From Shimia haliotis (GTDB lineage: Bacteria; Pseudomonadota; Alphaproteobacteria; Rhodobacterales; Rhodobacteraceae), in contig NZ_FOSZ01000002.1 in assembly GCF_900114415.1 (NCBI RefSeq), positions 496,001 through 560,000 of the forward strand: DNA of 64,000 bases, written 5' to 3'. Positions 8,522 through 15,534 of this stretch are shown piece after piece (position 1 is the first letter of the stretch; every line of letters begins with the position of its first letter). The translations under genes were made by a program, and so were the position numbers. The notes under the pieces are model-generated. The model was not told where the DNA came from. It worked only from the letters and a program-made list of their open reading frames with translations, and did not search any database.

Positions 8522-9175
8522 ATGCCCGATCAACAATCTTCTCCCGCCAAAGCCAGCAGCAAAAAAATGCGCCGCCAAGAAGCAGAGGCGCTTATTTTGT
8601 CAGCAGCCGAAAAAGTCTTTGCCGAAGCGGGGTTTGGCGGGGCCACCATGCAACTGATTGCCGATGTTGCAAGCCTGCCCAAAGCGAACCTGCATTACTA
8701 CTTTCCGACCAAGGAAAACCTGTATCGGCAAGTCGTGCAAAACATCTTCCAGATCTGGCTTCAGGCCGCCGATATCTTTGATCAGGCCGACGGGCCCGCA
8801 GAGGGAATCGGTGCCTATATCGACGCCAAAATGGAAATCTCGCGCCGCCATCCCGAAGGCTCCAAAGTCTGGGCCGCCGAGGTCATGCATGGCGCGCCGG
8901 TCATTCAGGACTATCTCGAGACCACGCTGACGGACTGGACCAACGGCAGGATCGCTGTGATCGAACGTTGGATTGCCGAAGGACGCATGGATCCGGTTGA
9001 TCCACGGCACCTGCTTTATATGCTCTGGGCCACCACCCAACACTACGCTGACTTCGGCCATCAGATTGAAACCCTGAACGGCGCATCCCCCCTGACCGAC
9101 GCTCAGTGGGACGCGGCCAAAGCCAATGTAAAACGCATCATTCTCAACGGCATAGGCGCAAATGATCTCTCCTGA
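8522..9175 (+). CDS. TetR/RutR-family regulator 1 of pyrimidine catabolism
   Basis: A 217-aa TetR-type repressor. The N-terminal helix-turn-helix spans about residues 18-65 and includes ATMQLIADVASLPKANLHYYF. The C-terminal half resembles RutR/YcdC ligand domains, with RHLLYMLWATTQHYADF. E. coli RutR binds uracil and thymine and releases DNA, so pyrimidine-responsive derepression of the divergent operon is inferred. ATG at 8522 begins at the normal position relative to the HTH; the open frame extends upstream into the operator region, which is unlikely to be coding. A paralogue follows 82 bp downstream. Confidence 0.88.
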   Translation: MPDQQSSPAKASSKKMRRQEAEALILSAAEKVFAEAGFGGATMQLIADVASLPKANLHYYFPTKENLYRQVVQNIFQIWLQAADIFDQADGPAEGIGAYIDAKMEISRRHPEGSKVWAAEVMHGAPVIQDYLETTLTDWTNGRIAVIERWIAEGRMDPVDPRHLLYMLWATTQHYADFGHQIETLNGASPLTDAQWDAAKANVKRIILNGIGANDLS

Positions 9176-9257
9176 CGCGCATTCCGCACTCTGTTGATCT
9201 GGACAGACCGCCCCGCGCTACTCTAGCCTGCGCAAGACCGCCCAAAGAAGGTGAAAT

Positions 9258-9875
9258 ATGACCGAGGCCCCCGCACGCAAACCGAGCCGCATCCAGCAAC
9301 GCAATCGCAAGATTATCATGGACGCCGCGCTGGACGTTTTTTCGCGCCACGGATACCGCGGCGCCACTCTGGATCAGATTGCAGAGGCCGCCGGCCTGTC
9401 AAAGCCGAACATCCTTTATTACTTCGACGGCAAGGAAGACATTCATGTCCAGCTGTTGAACACGCTAATGGAAACATGGCTTGATCCTCTGGAACATATG
9501 AATCCCGACGGCGATCCGCTCGAAGAGATCCTCGCCTACGTTCACCGCAAATTGGAAATGACCCGCGAATTCCCGCGCGAAAGCCGGCTGTTTGCCAATG
9601 AAATCCTGCAAGGTGCGCCGCGGATGGGCCCGCATCTGGAAACCGGCCTCAAGCCATTATTTGAACGCAAAACCGCAGTGATCAGGGGCTGGGTCGCGCA
9701 GGGCAAACTCGCGCAGGTCGACCCGCGCCACTTGATCTTCTCGATCTGGTCGACCACCCAGCACTACGCCGATTTTGATGCGCAGGTTCAGGTTCTGGTG
9801 CCAACGGACGAAGACATTCTGGACAGCGCCGACAGTTATCTGGTGCAGCTATTCACCAAGCTTCTGACACCCTGA
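9258..9875 (+). CDS. TetR/RutR-family regulator 2
   Basis: A 205-aa TetR protein with an HTH around residues 12-58 (ATLDQIAEAAGLSKPNILYYF) and the RutR-like C-terminal signature RHLIFSIWSTTQHYADF. It is clearly paralogous to the regulator encoded just upstream on the same strand. GAAGG sits 8 nt before ATG 9258. The two may be co-transcribed, although I see no TGACC-N4-GGTCA box in the 82 bp between them. Which of the two controls the catabolic operon and which controls preTA cannot be decided from sequence. Confidence 0.87.
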   Translation: MTEAPARKPSRIQQRNRKIIMDAALDVFSRHGYRGATLDQIAEAAGLSKPNILYYFDGKEDIHVQLLNTLMETWLDPLEHMNPDGDPLEEILAYVHRKLEMTREFPRESRLFANEILQGAPRMGPHLETGLKPLFERKTAVIRGWVAQGKLAQVDPRHLIFSIWSTTQHYADFDAQVQVLVPTDEDILDSADSYLVQLFTKLLTP

Positions 9876-9992
9876 TTTTCTGCCAAACGCTCTCGCCATC
9901 TGTCGTTGCCCAGCGGGTGAAGACAGTCGTTGGGTCCGGCACAACTGACACTGAGCCTTCAGGTGTTTTTGAACAAATAGCTTCTTTCTTGT

Positions 9993-10050
9993 CCAAGTAC
10001 TCCGGGGTGAGCGCACGGCAACGCAGTGCGTGAGGGGCTGGCCCCTCTCT
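9993..10050. repeat. Dispersed palindromic repeat, copy D (diverged)
   Basis: CAAGTACTCCGGGG followed by GCGCAC...GTGCGTGAGGGGCTGGCCCCTC. It shares the layout of the other three copies, an A-rich start, a GGGG core and then GC-rich inverted repeats, but is the most diverged. It lies in the 286-bp gap between the second TetR gene and the end of preA. Confidence 0.45.
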
Positions 10051-10065
10051 ATTCCAAAATCATAG

Positions 10066-10104
10066 AAAAACCCCGCCGCAGGAAGCAATGCGCGACGGGG
10101 TTTT
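10066..10104. terminator. Bidirectional intrinsic terminator between regulator 2 and preA
   Basis: AAAAACCCCGCCGC pairs with GCGACGGGGTTTT. The stem is flanked by A-runs on one side and T-runs on the other, so it can stop transcription from both directions. It lies 3' of preA (minus strand) and 3' of the second TetR gene (plus strand). Confidence 0.85.
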
Positions 10105-10161
10105 CTCAGGAGCGGGAGAGCACCCTGATGCAGGCGGGGAACTAATCCTCCTGCGGTATGA

Positions 10162-11466
10162 TTATTCCGCGGCCTTGGCCATCGGATTGTTTGGATGCGT
10201 GGTCCAGTTGCCGTATTCCGCAGCCACCGGTGTATCGGTGCGCTCATCCATCTCGCCGGCATCCAGCGTGCGCATGGTGATGCACCCCTCAACCGGACAG
10301 ACGTTGACGCAGAGGTTACAGGCAACGCATTCGTCATCCTTCACCGTGAAGACGCGATCCTCAGACATGGCAATCGCCTGGTGCGAGGTGTCTTCGCAGG
10401 CCGCGTAGCAGCGGCCACAGCTGATGCAATCGTCCTGATTGATCTCGGCTTTGGTGATGTGGTTCAGGTTGAGATACTGCCAATCCGTCACGTTCGGCGT
10501 CGCCATGCCAACAAAATCGGCGGTGCTTTCATAACCCTTCTCATCCATCCACTGGCTTAGGCCCGAGATCATCTCTTGCACGATCTTGAAGCCATAAGTC
10601 ATTGCCGCCGTACAGACCTGTACGTTGCCCGCACCCAGCGCCATGAACTCCGCCGCATCGCGCCATGTGGTAATGCCGCCAATGCCCGAGATCGGCAGGC
10701 GCGCGGTCTCTGGATTGCGTGCAATCTCGGCCACCATATTCATGGCAATCGGCTTCACCGCCGGTCCGCAATACCCGCCGTGGGTGCCTTTGCCGTCGAT
10801 CATTGGCTCGGGGCTCATAGCGTCCAAGTTGACCGAGGTGATCGAGTTGATGGTGTTGATCAAGCTCACCGCATCCGCTCCGCCGCGCAGCGCGGCTTCG
10901 GCAGGATAGAGAATGTTGGTGATGTTCGGCGTCAGCTTCACAATCACCGGCAGATCAGTTGCCTCTTTGCACCAGCGCGCCACCATTTCGATATAATCTG
11001 GCACCTGCCCGACAGCCGACCCCATGCCACGCTCTGCCATGCCGTGCGGGCAGCCGAAGTTCAGCTCAAAGCCGTCACAACCGGTTTCTGCGATCATCGG
11101 CAGAATGCGTTTCCACTCTTCTTCCTCACAAGGCACCATGACAGATGCGATCACCGCATGATCGGGATAATCCCGCTTCACCCGCGCCATTTCCTCAAGG
11201 TTCACCTCAAGGGGCCGGTCGGTGATCAACTCGATGTTGTTCAGCCCCAACAGGCGCCGGTCCGCGCCGTGGATCGCGCCATAACGCGGCCCGTTCACAT
11301 TCACCACTGGCGGCCCTTCCGACCCAAGGGTTTTCCAGACAACGCCGCCCCAGCCTGCTTCGAACGCGCGGCGCACGTTGTATTCCTTGTCCGTAGGCGG
11401 TGCAGACGCCAGCCAGAACGGGTTGGGGGATTTGATCCCTACAAAATCACTTTCGAGATTGGCCAT
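10162..11466 (-). CDS. preA: Dihydropyrimidine dehydrogenase, catalytic subunit PreA
   Basis: A 434-aa protein with an FMN-binding TIM-barrel related to dihydroorotate dehydrogenase (residues about 1-320; motifs SAPPTDKE, NFGCPHGM, ISGIGGI). A C-terminal ferredoxin domain has two 4Fe-4S motifs, CISCGRCYAAC and CVACNLCVNVCPVEGC. With PreT it reduces uracil and thymine to the 5,6-dihydro forms using NAD(P)H, the first step of the reductive pathway. NFGCPHGM carries the cysteine used as general acid in this family. It lies 14 bp after preT; GGGGAG precedes ATG 11466. Confidence 0.94.
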   Translation of the reverse strand: MANLESDFVGIKSPNPFWLASAPPTDKEYNVRRAFEAGWGGVVWKTLGSEGPPVVNVNGPRYGAIHGADRRLLGLNNIELITDRPLEVNLEEMARVKRDYPDHAVIASVMVPCEEEEWKRILPMIAETGCDGFELNFGCPHGMAERGMGSAVGQVPDYIEMVARWCKEATDLPVIVKLTPNITNILYPAEAALRGGADAVSLINTINSITSVNLDAMSPEPMIDGKGTHGGYCGPAVKPIAMNMVAEIARNPETARLPISGIGGITTWRDAAEFMALGAGNVQVCTAAMTYGFKIVQEMISGLSQWMDEKGYESTADFVGMATPNVTDWQYLNLNHITKAEINQDDCISCGRCYAACEDTSHQAIAMSEDRVFTVKDDECVACNLCVNVCPVEGCITMRTLDAGEMDERTDTPVAAEYGNWTTHPNNPMAKAAE

Positions 11467-11480
11467 TTGCTTATCTCCCC

Positions 11481-12803
11481 TTACGCCGACAACGCGGCGT
11501 TGATGTCTTCGGCGGCGTCGCGCCCTTCGGCCACGGCCGTCACGGTCAGGTCATCGCCACCTGTGGCGCAGTCTCCGCCAGCCCAGATACCGTCAACCGA
11601 GGTCCGGCCCGTGCCATCCACCTTGATCTTACCACGCTCAAGCTCCGGCAGGCCGTCGCCCTCAAGCGTCTGACCAATGGCTTTGAACACCTGATCTGCC
11701 GGAAGGCAAACAGTCTGGCCTGTCGGTTTCAGATCATCATCCGTGTATTCAAACTCGATCTCGCGCACAGCACCATTGCCAATCACCGCTTTGGGCGAGG
11801 CGTTGGTGATGATCCGAACACCCTTGGAGGCCGCCAGATCCTGCTCGAACTCGGACGCATTCATCCGGTCCTTGCCACGGCGATACACCAGCGACACGTT
11901 CAACGCTCCCAGCAGTTTCGCCTGCACCGCCGCGTCCACAGCCGTCATGCCGCCGCCAATCACGACAACGTCGCGACCAATTGGCAAGTCGCCAAGATCT
12001 TTGGCCTGACGCAGGTCCGCGATGAAATCGACCGCGTCGTCCACGCCGTCTTTGTCTTCGCCATCCACGCCCAGCGCGTTCACACCGCCAAGGCCGATGC
12101 CAAGAAACACCGCATCGTAATCTGCCTGCAAAAAGGCGAGTGACAGCCCGTCGCCCAGCTTCTTGCCGGTCTCAACAGTGATGCCACCGATTTTCAGTAA
12201 CCAGTCCACTTCGCGTTCCGCGAAACTGTCGACCGATTTATAGGCTGCGATGCCAAATTCATTGAGGCCGCCGGCCTTGGACCGTGCGTCAAAGACTGTG
12301 ACGTCATGACCATAGCCCGCCAAACGGTGCGCCGCCGAAAGACCGGCAGGCCCGGCGCCGACCACCGCGATTTTCTTGCCGGTAGCTTCAGCACGCTCAA
12401 AGGGATGCTCACCCGTTTCCACCAGCTTGTCCGTCGCAAAGCGTTGCAACCGGCCGATCTCCACCGGCTTACCCTCTGCCACTTCACGCACACAGACCTC
12501 TTCACAAAGAGTCTCCGTCGGACAAACCCGCGCGCACATGCCGCCCAGAATGTTCTGGCTAAAGATCGTCTTTGCGGCTGCCTCCGGCGTGCCGGTGGCG
12601 ATCTGGCGGATGAACAACGGAATATCGATGTCCGTCGGACAGGCCGTCATACACGGTGCATCATGGCAAAAATAGCAACGATCCGCTGCCACCAGCGCCT
12701 CGTGCTCGTCGAAACGGGGATGAATATCCCCAAAGTTCTCGGTCAGTTCCGCAGGCTTCAAACGTCCCGACTGGATACCTTCGCTGAACGGTGTGTTGGA
12801 CAT
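11481..12803 (-). CDS. preT: Dihydropyrimidine dehydrogenase, NAD(P)H subunit PreT
   Basis: A 440-aa GltD-like flavoprotein. The N-terminal cysteine-rich region (CYFCHDAPCMTAC; CARVCPTETLCEEVCV) supplies ligands for 4Fe-4S clusters. Then come an FAD fold (VVGAGPAGLSAAHRL) and a nucleotide fold (VVIGGGMTAVDAAVQA). It feeds electrons from NAD(P)H to PreA. ATG at 12803 has GGAGG four bases upstream; a longer in-frame start is not supported. It is the first gene of a preT-preA operon transcribed from a promoter with RutR-like half-sites. Confidence 0.94.
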   Translation of the reverse strand: MSNTPFSEGIQSGRLKPAELTENFGDIHPRFDEHEALVAADRCYFCHDAPCMTACPTDIDIPLFIRQIATGTPEAAAKTIFSQNILGGMCARVCPTETLCEEVCVREVAEGKPVEIGRLQRFATDKLVETGEHPFERAEATGKKIAVVGAGPAGLSAAHRLAGYGHDVTVFDARSKAGGLNEFGIAAYKSVDSFAEREVDWLLKIGGITVETGKKLGDGLSLAFLQADYDAVFLGIGLGGVNALGVDGEDKDGVDDAVDFIADLRQAKDLGDLPIGRDVVVIGGGMTAVDAAVQAKLLGALNVSLVYRRGKDRMNASEFEQDLAASKGVRIITNASPKAVIGNGAVREIEFEYTDDDLKPTGQTVCLPADQVFKAIGQTLEGDGLPELERGKIKVDGTGRTSVDGIWAGGDCATGGDDLTVTAVAEGRDAAEDINAALSA

Positions 12804-12854
12804 AATACCTCCCCATACACCTTGTTTGGCTATTGAGGTCAGGCTTGCACAGGT

Positions 12855-12896
12855 CTTTTGACCGATCAATAAAAAATTTTACCGAAGGGTCAAAAG
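12855..12896. promoter_or_regulatory. RutR-like operator region before preT
   Basis: CTTTTGACC (12855-12863) and its exact inverse GGTCAAAAG (12888-12896) are separated by 24 bp. The right arm is also part of TTACCGAAGGGTCA (12879-12892), one mismatch from the TGACC-N4-GGTCA boxes at 8451 and 8484. On the minus strand TTGACC here can serve as a -35, with TATTGA 16 nt downstream as -10. Confidence 0.6.
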
Positions 12897-13245
12897 AATT
12901 TCGACGCCCAAAATTTCAGCGCAAATTTCGGGGCTTGGTTGGTTTTCTGGCAAGGCTGTAATTGCACCACCTCGAACCGATTGACTGTCATTTCTGACAG
13001 CCTGCGAGATCATGCCTGTGATGCGCAATCCATTGATCAGGTGACAAAATCATGAAATTCACCCGTTTTTTACCCGGAATCCGCGTCCGCCCCAGAATCT
13101 TTCTTGCTTTCTTTTTTTCCTTTGGTCTCATAAAGGCGCGAAGTTTCTATTATCGACCATCTGCTCCTATCCGGCACAGGCTCTCGATCAGAATACCCGC
13201 CGGGGCGTCGCATGTCGCGGACTGCCACAAACAAGGAGAAGAACG
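12897..13245. other. Non-coding interval: leader of the cold-shock gene
   Basis: About 350 bp without a convincing gene. It contains a small dyad CTGTCA-TTTC-TGACAG (12985-13000) and pyrimidine-rich tracts near 13095-13125. The remainder can serve as the long 5' untranslated leader typical of cold-shock genes. An open frame starting at 13052 runs into the cold-shock gene in another frame and lacks protein-like composition. Confidence 0.5.
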
Positions 13246-13452
13246 ATGGCAACTGGCACCGTCAAATGGTTCAACACCACCAAAGGCTACGGCTTTATCG
13301 CACCTGACGAGGGTGGCAAAGACGTGTTTGTGCACATTTCCGCAGTTGAGCGCTCCGGTCTGACCGGCCTCGCGGACAACCAGAAGGTCAGCTACGAATT
13401 GCAGGAAGGCCGCGATGGCCGCCAGAACGCGACTGATCTCTCGCTACTGTGA
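13246..13452 (+). CDS. Cold-shock protein (CspA family)
   Basis: A 68-aa single cold-shock domain that begins MATGTVKWFNTTKGYGFIAP and contains the RNP1 (KGYGFI) and RNP2 (DVFVHIS) nucleic-acid-binding motifs. Such proteins are RNA chaperones that melt secondary structure during cold or growth transitions. AAGGAG precedes the ATG at ideal spacing, and a strong terminator follows 26 bp after the stop, so it is a monocistronic unit. Confidence 0.96.
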   Translation: MATGTVKWFNTTKGYGFIAPDEGGKDVFVHISAVERSGLTGLADNQKVSYELQEGRDGRQNATDLSLL

Positions 13453-13478
13453 TCCTTGATCACGTGGCGAACCCGAAG

Positions 13479-13502
13479 AGGCGGCCATTTGGTCGCCTTT
13501 TT
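13479..13502 (+). terminator. Intrinsic terminator of the cold-shock gene
   Basis: AGGCGGCC-ATTT-GGTCGCCT forms an 8-bp stem with one G-T pair, followed by TTTTTC. Confidence 0.85.
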
Positions 13503-14114
13503 CTATGGGCCGTGCCAATCAACATCGCTTGCGACCTCGACAGTTAGCCGCCCCTTCGGCCAGGGAAACATCAGAGGTGTGACCTCTTTCTCGCTGCCAG
13601 TCAGCCAAACCGGCACATCGTGGCGGCGCAACAAAACCCCCATGCGATGATGGATAGGCGCCACATCGGCATTTGGCTCACATGTGACTGTCGCCACCTG
13701 AGGCACGCGCCGCCCGCCAGGTGCGGTCCAGACATCTGTAATCGCCGCAAAGATCAATGGCTCTGCGCCAAAAATCCGCCACGCGGTCTTGCGCCGTTTC
13801 TCACCGGTCCATTCATACCAACCGTCCACGATCACCACCGCCCGTCCAACGCCGTCAAATGCTGACTTGTCAAAAACCGTTTCCGAGCGCGCGTTGACAA
13901 TGGTCTCCATCACCGGCCGCCCCCGCGCATTCTTGCGCCCCACAGGCACAATGCCCCAACGCATCCGCTCAAACCCATCGCTGGTCAGACACACGGTCTC
14001 TTGTCCGGGGGCAATGTTGCGGCGCGGCGGCTCATCCGCAACCGAAGCTGCGTCCGCACCGATCCACTCCGCAACGACGGGCATCGGTGTTTCAAGGAAA
14101 AAACGTCCGGGCAT
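13503..14114 (-). CDS. SRAP-family protein (YedK/HMCES-like) lacking catalytic Cys2
   Basis: A 203-aa protein of the SOS-response-associated peptidase family. Family members shield abasic sites in single-stranded DNA by forming a thiazolidine crosslink through Cys2. Conserved parts are present: RRNIAPGQ (residue 31 on), NARSET, GWYEW and HHRMGVLL, corresponding to the Asn, Glu and His of the active site. The second residue, however, is proline (MPGRFF in place of MCGR). The start is well placed, since the frame must begin at this ATG to keep the GR motif. The protein may bind DNA without crosslinking or act differently. Confidence 0.87.
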   Translation of the reverse strand: MPGRFFLETPMPVVAEWIGADAASVADEPPRRNIAPGQETVCLTSDGFERMRWGIVPVGRKNARGRPVMETIVNARSETVFDKSAFDGVGRAVVIVDGWYEWTGEKRRKTAWRIFGAEPLIFAAITDVWTAPGGRRVPQVATVTCEPNADVAPIHHRMGVLLRRHDVPVWLTGSEKEVTPLMFPWPKGRLTVEVASDVDWHGP

Positions 14115-14160
14115 TGGACAAGCCTAATAACCCTTGCGGAGTTTGCCTAGTCCGCCACCA

Positions 14161-14802
14161 CTACTCGGCCACCTCGGCCAGTTCCGCAACATAAGGCCCC
14201 AGCACCGCAACAATCCGCGCCACACCTTCTTTGTTGGGGTGAATCCCGTCCGCCTGCATCACCGCCCCAAGATCCTCGGGCGCCACGTCCCGCAGCCCTT
14301 CAAAAAAATCCGGCGCCAAGGCCACGCCGTACTCCTCGGACAGGGCACCATACATGCCGTCGAACGCCGCCTTATAGTCCGCCCCATAGTTCATCGGAGC
14401 CGTCATGCCGATCAGCAAAACATCCACGTTCGCAGCCTCGGCCGCATCCAGAATGCCAGACAGGTTGGCTTTGCTCACGCTCGGATCAATGCCGCGCAAC
14501 ACGTCGTTGCCACCAAGCGCCACGATCATCGCATCCACATCCGGCCCCAACGTCCAGCCAACGCGCGCCAGACCGCCTTGTGTTGTATCGCCGGACACCC
14601 CCGCGTTTTGCACCACCGCCTCAACGCCTTCCACCGCGAGCCACTCCGAAAGCTGCGGCACAAAGCCATCTCCTTGCGGCAAGCCATATCCGTGGGTCAG
14701 GCTGTCTCCCAAAGCGGCGATCACCACTGGCTCCGCCACGACAGAAGTTGCGCCGAGAGCCGTAAAAAGACCAAAGGTCAACACCTTGCCCCGTCGGGTC
14801 AC
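14161..14802 (-). CDS. tesA: Arylesterase / acyl-CoA thioesterase I (GDSL, TesA-like)
   Basis: A periplasmic SGNH hydrolase of about 213 aa. Motifs are block I GDSLTHGYG (catalytic Ser), the GN of LGGNDVLRG and the C-terminal DGIHPN with the Asp-His pair. A short signal peptide (MTRRGKVLTFGLFTALGATSVVA) precedes it. GTG at 14802 gives this signal peptide; the frame extends further upstream but would overlap the divergent ybbA start. No clear Shine-Dalgarno site is visible before it, and a -10-like TATAT lies only a few bases upstream, so leaderless translation is possible. The divergent tesA / ybbA-ybbP layout matches E. coli. Confidence 0.85.
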   Translation of the reverse strand: MTRRGKVLTFGLFTALGATSVVAEPVVIAALGDSLTHGYGLPQGDGFVPQLSEWLAVEGVEAVVQNAGVSGDTTQGGLARVGWTLGPDVDAMIVALGGNDVLRGIDPSVSKANLSGILDAAEAANVDVLLIGMTAPMNYGADYKAAFDGMYGALSEEYGVALAPDFFEGLRDVAPEDLGAVMQADGIHPNKEGVARIVAVLGPYVAELAEVAE

Positions 14803-14847
14803 AGGCCCATATAGAGTAAAACAATTTTCCAACAGGCGATCCCCGCA

Positions 14848-15534
14848 ATGACATCCGTTCTTTCCCTCAAAGATGCCACTTTGGCGCTCGATAGCAATGC
14901 CGGTCGGATCGAAATCCTGCACGGGATCTCCCTGGACGTTCACAAAGGCGAGACCTTGGCCCTAGTCGGCCCCTCCGGTTCCGGCAAATCCAGCCTTCTG
15001 ATGCTGATGGGCGGGCTGGAACGCGCGACGTCAGGCACGATCACGGCGCTCGATCAAAACCTGTCGCAAATGTCCGAAGACGCCCTTGCCAAATTCCGCC
15101 GCGAACACATGGGTATCGTGTTTCAAAACTTCCACCTGATCCCCACCATGACCGCACTAGAAAACGTCGCCACGCCGCTTGAACTGGCTGGCCGCAAAGA
15201 CGCAATGGAATGTGCCCGCGCCGAACTCGACGCCGTCGGCCTCAGCCACCGCGCCGACCACTATCCAAGCCAGATGTCCGGTGGCGAGCAGCAGCGCGTC
15301 GCGCTGGCCCGCGCCTGTGCGCCCTCCCCGCAAATCCTTCTGGCGGATGAACCCACCGGCAACCTCGATCAAACCACCGGCGAAACCATCATGGATCTGC
15401 TGTTTGATCTGCACGCCAAACGCGGCACAACGCTGGTGCTTGTCACCCACTCAGGCGAACTTGCCAGCCGTTGCAACCGCACCGTGCGCTTGCGCGACGG
15501 GCTGATCGCGCCACAGGCCGAGGCCGCTCAATGA
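14848..15534 (+). CDS. ybbA: ABC transporter ATP-binding protein YbbA
   Basis: A 228-aa ATPase of the LolD/MacB/YbbA group. It has Walker [11 protein letters not shown]-loop [11 protein letters not shown], signature [14 protein letters not shown], Walker [13 protein letters not shown] and switch LVTHSGELA. It partners the large FtsX-like permease encoded downstream with an ATGA overlap. In E. coli the tesA-ybbA-ybbP neighbourhood is conserved, but the transported substrate is not firmly known; extraction of a lipid or lipoprotein-like substrate from the membrane is the usual inference for this type. Confidence 0.92.
   Translation: MTSVLSLKDATLALDSNAGRIEILHGISLDVHKGETLALVGPSGSGKSSLLMLMGGLERATSGTITALDQNLSQMSEDALAKFRREHMGIVFQNFHLIPTMTALENVATPLELAGRKDAMECARAELDAVGLSHRADHYPSQMSGGEQQRVALARACAPSPQILLADEPTGNLDQTTGETIMDLLFDLHAKRGTTLVLVTHSGELASRCNRTVRLRDGLIAPQAEAAQ

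Noticed and set aside
13052-13363. Small ORF overlapping the cold-shock gene
   Set aside because: Different frame from the obvious cold-shock domain and no homology-like features; the region is better explained as a long 5' leader.
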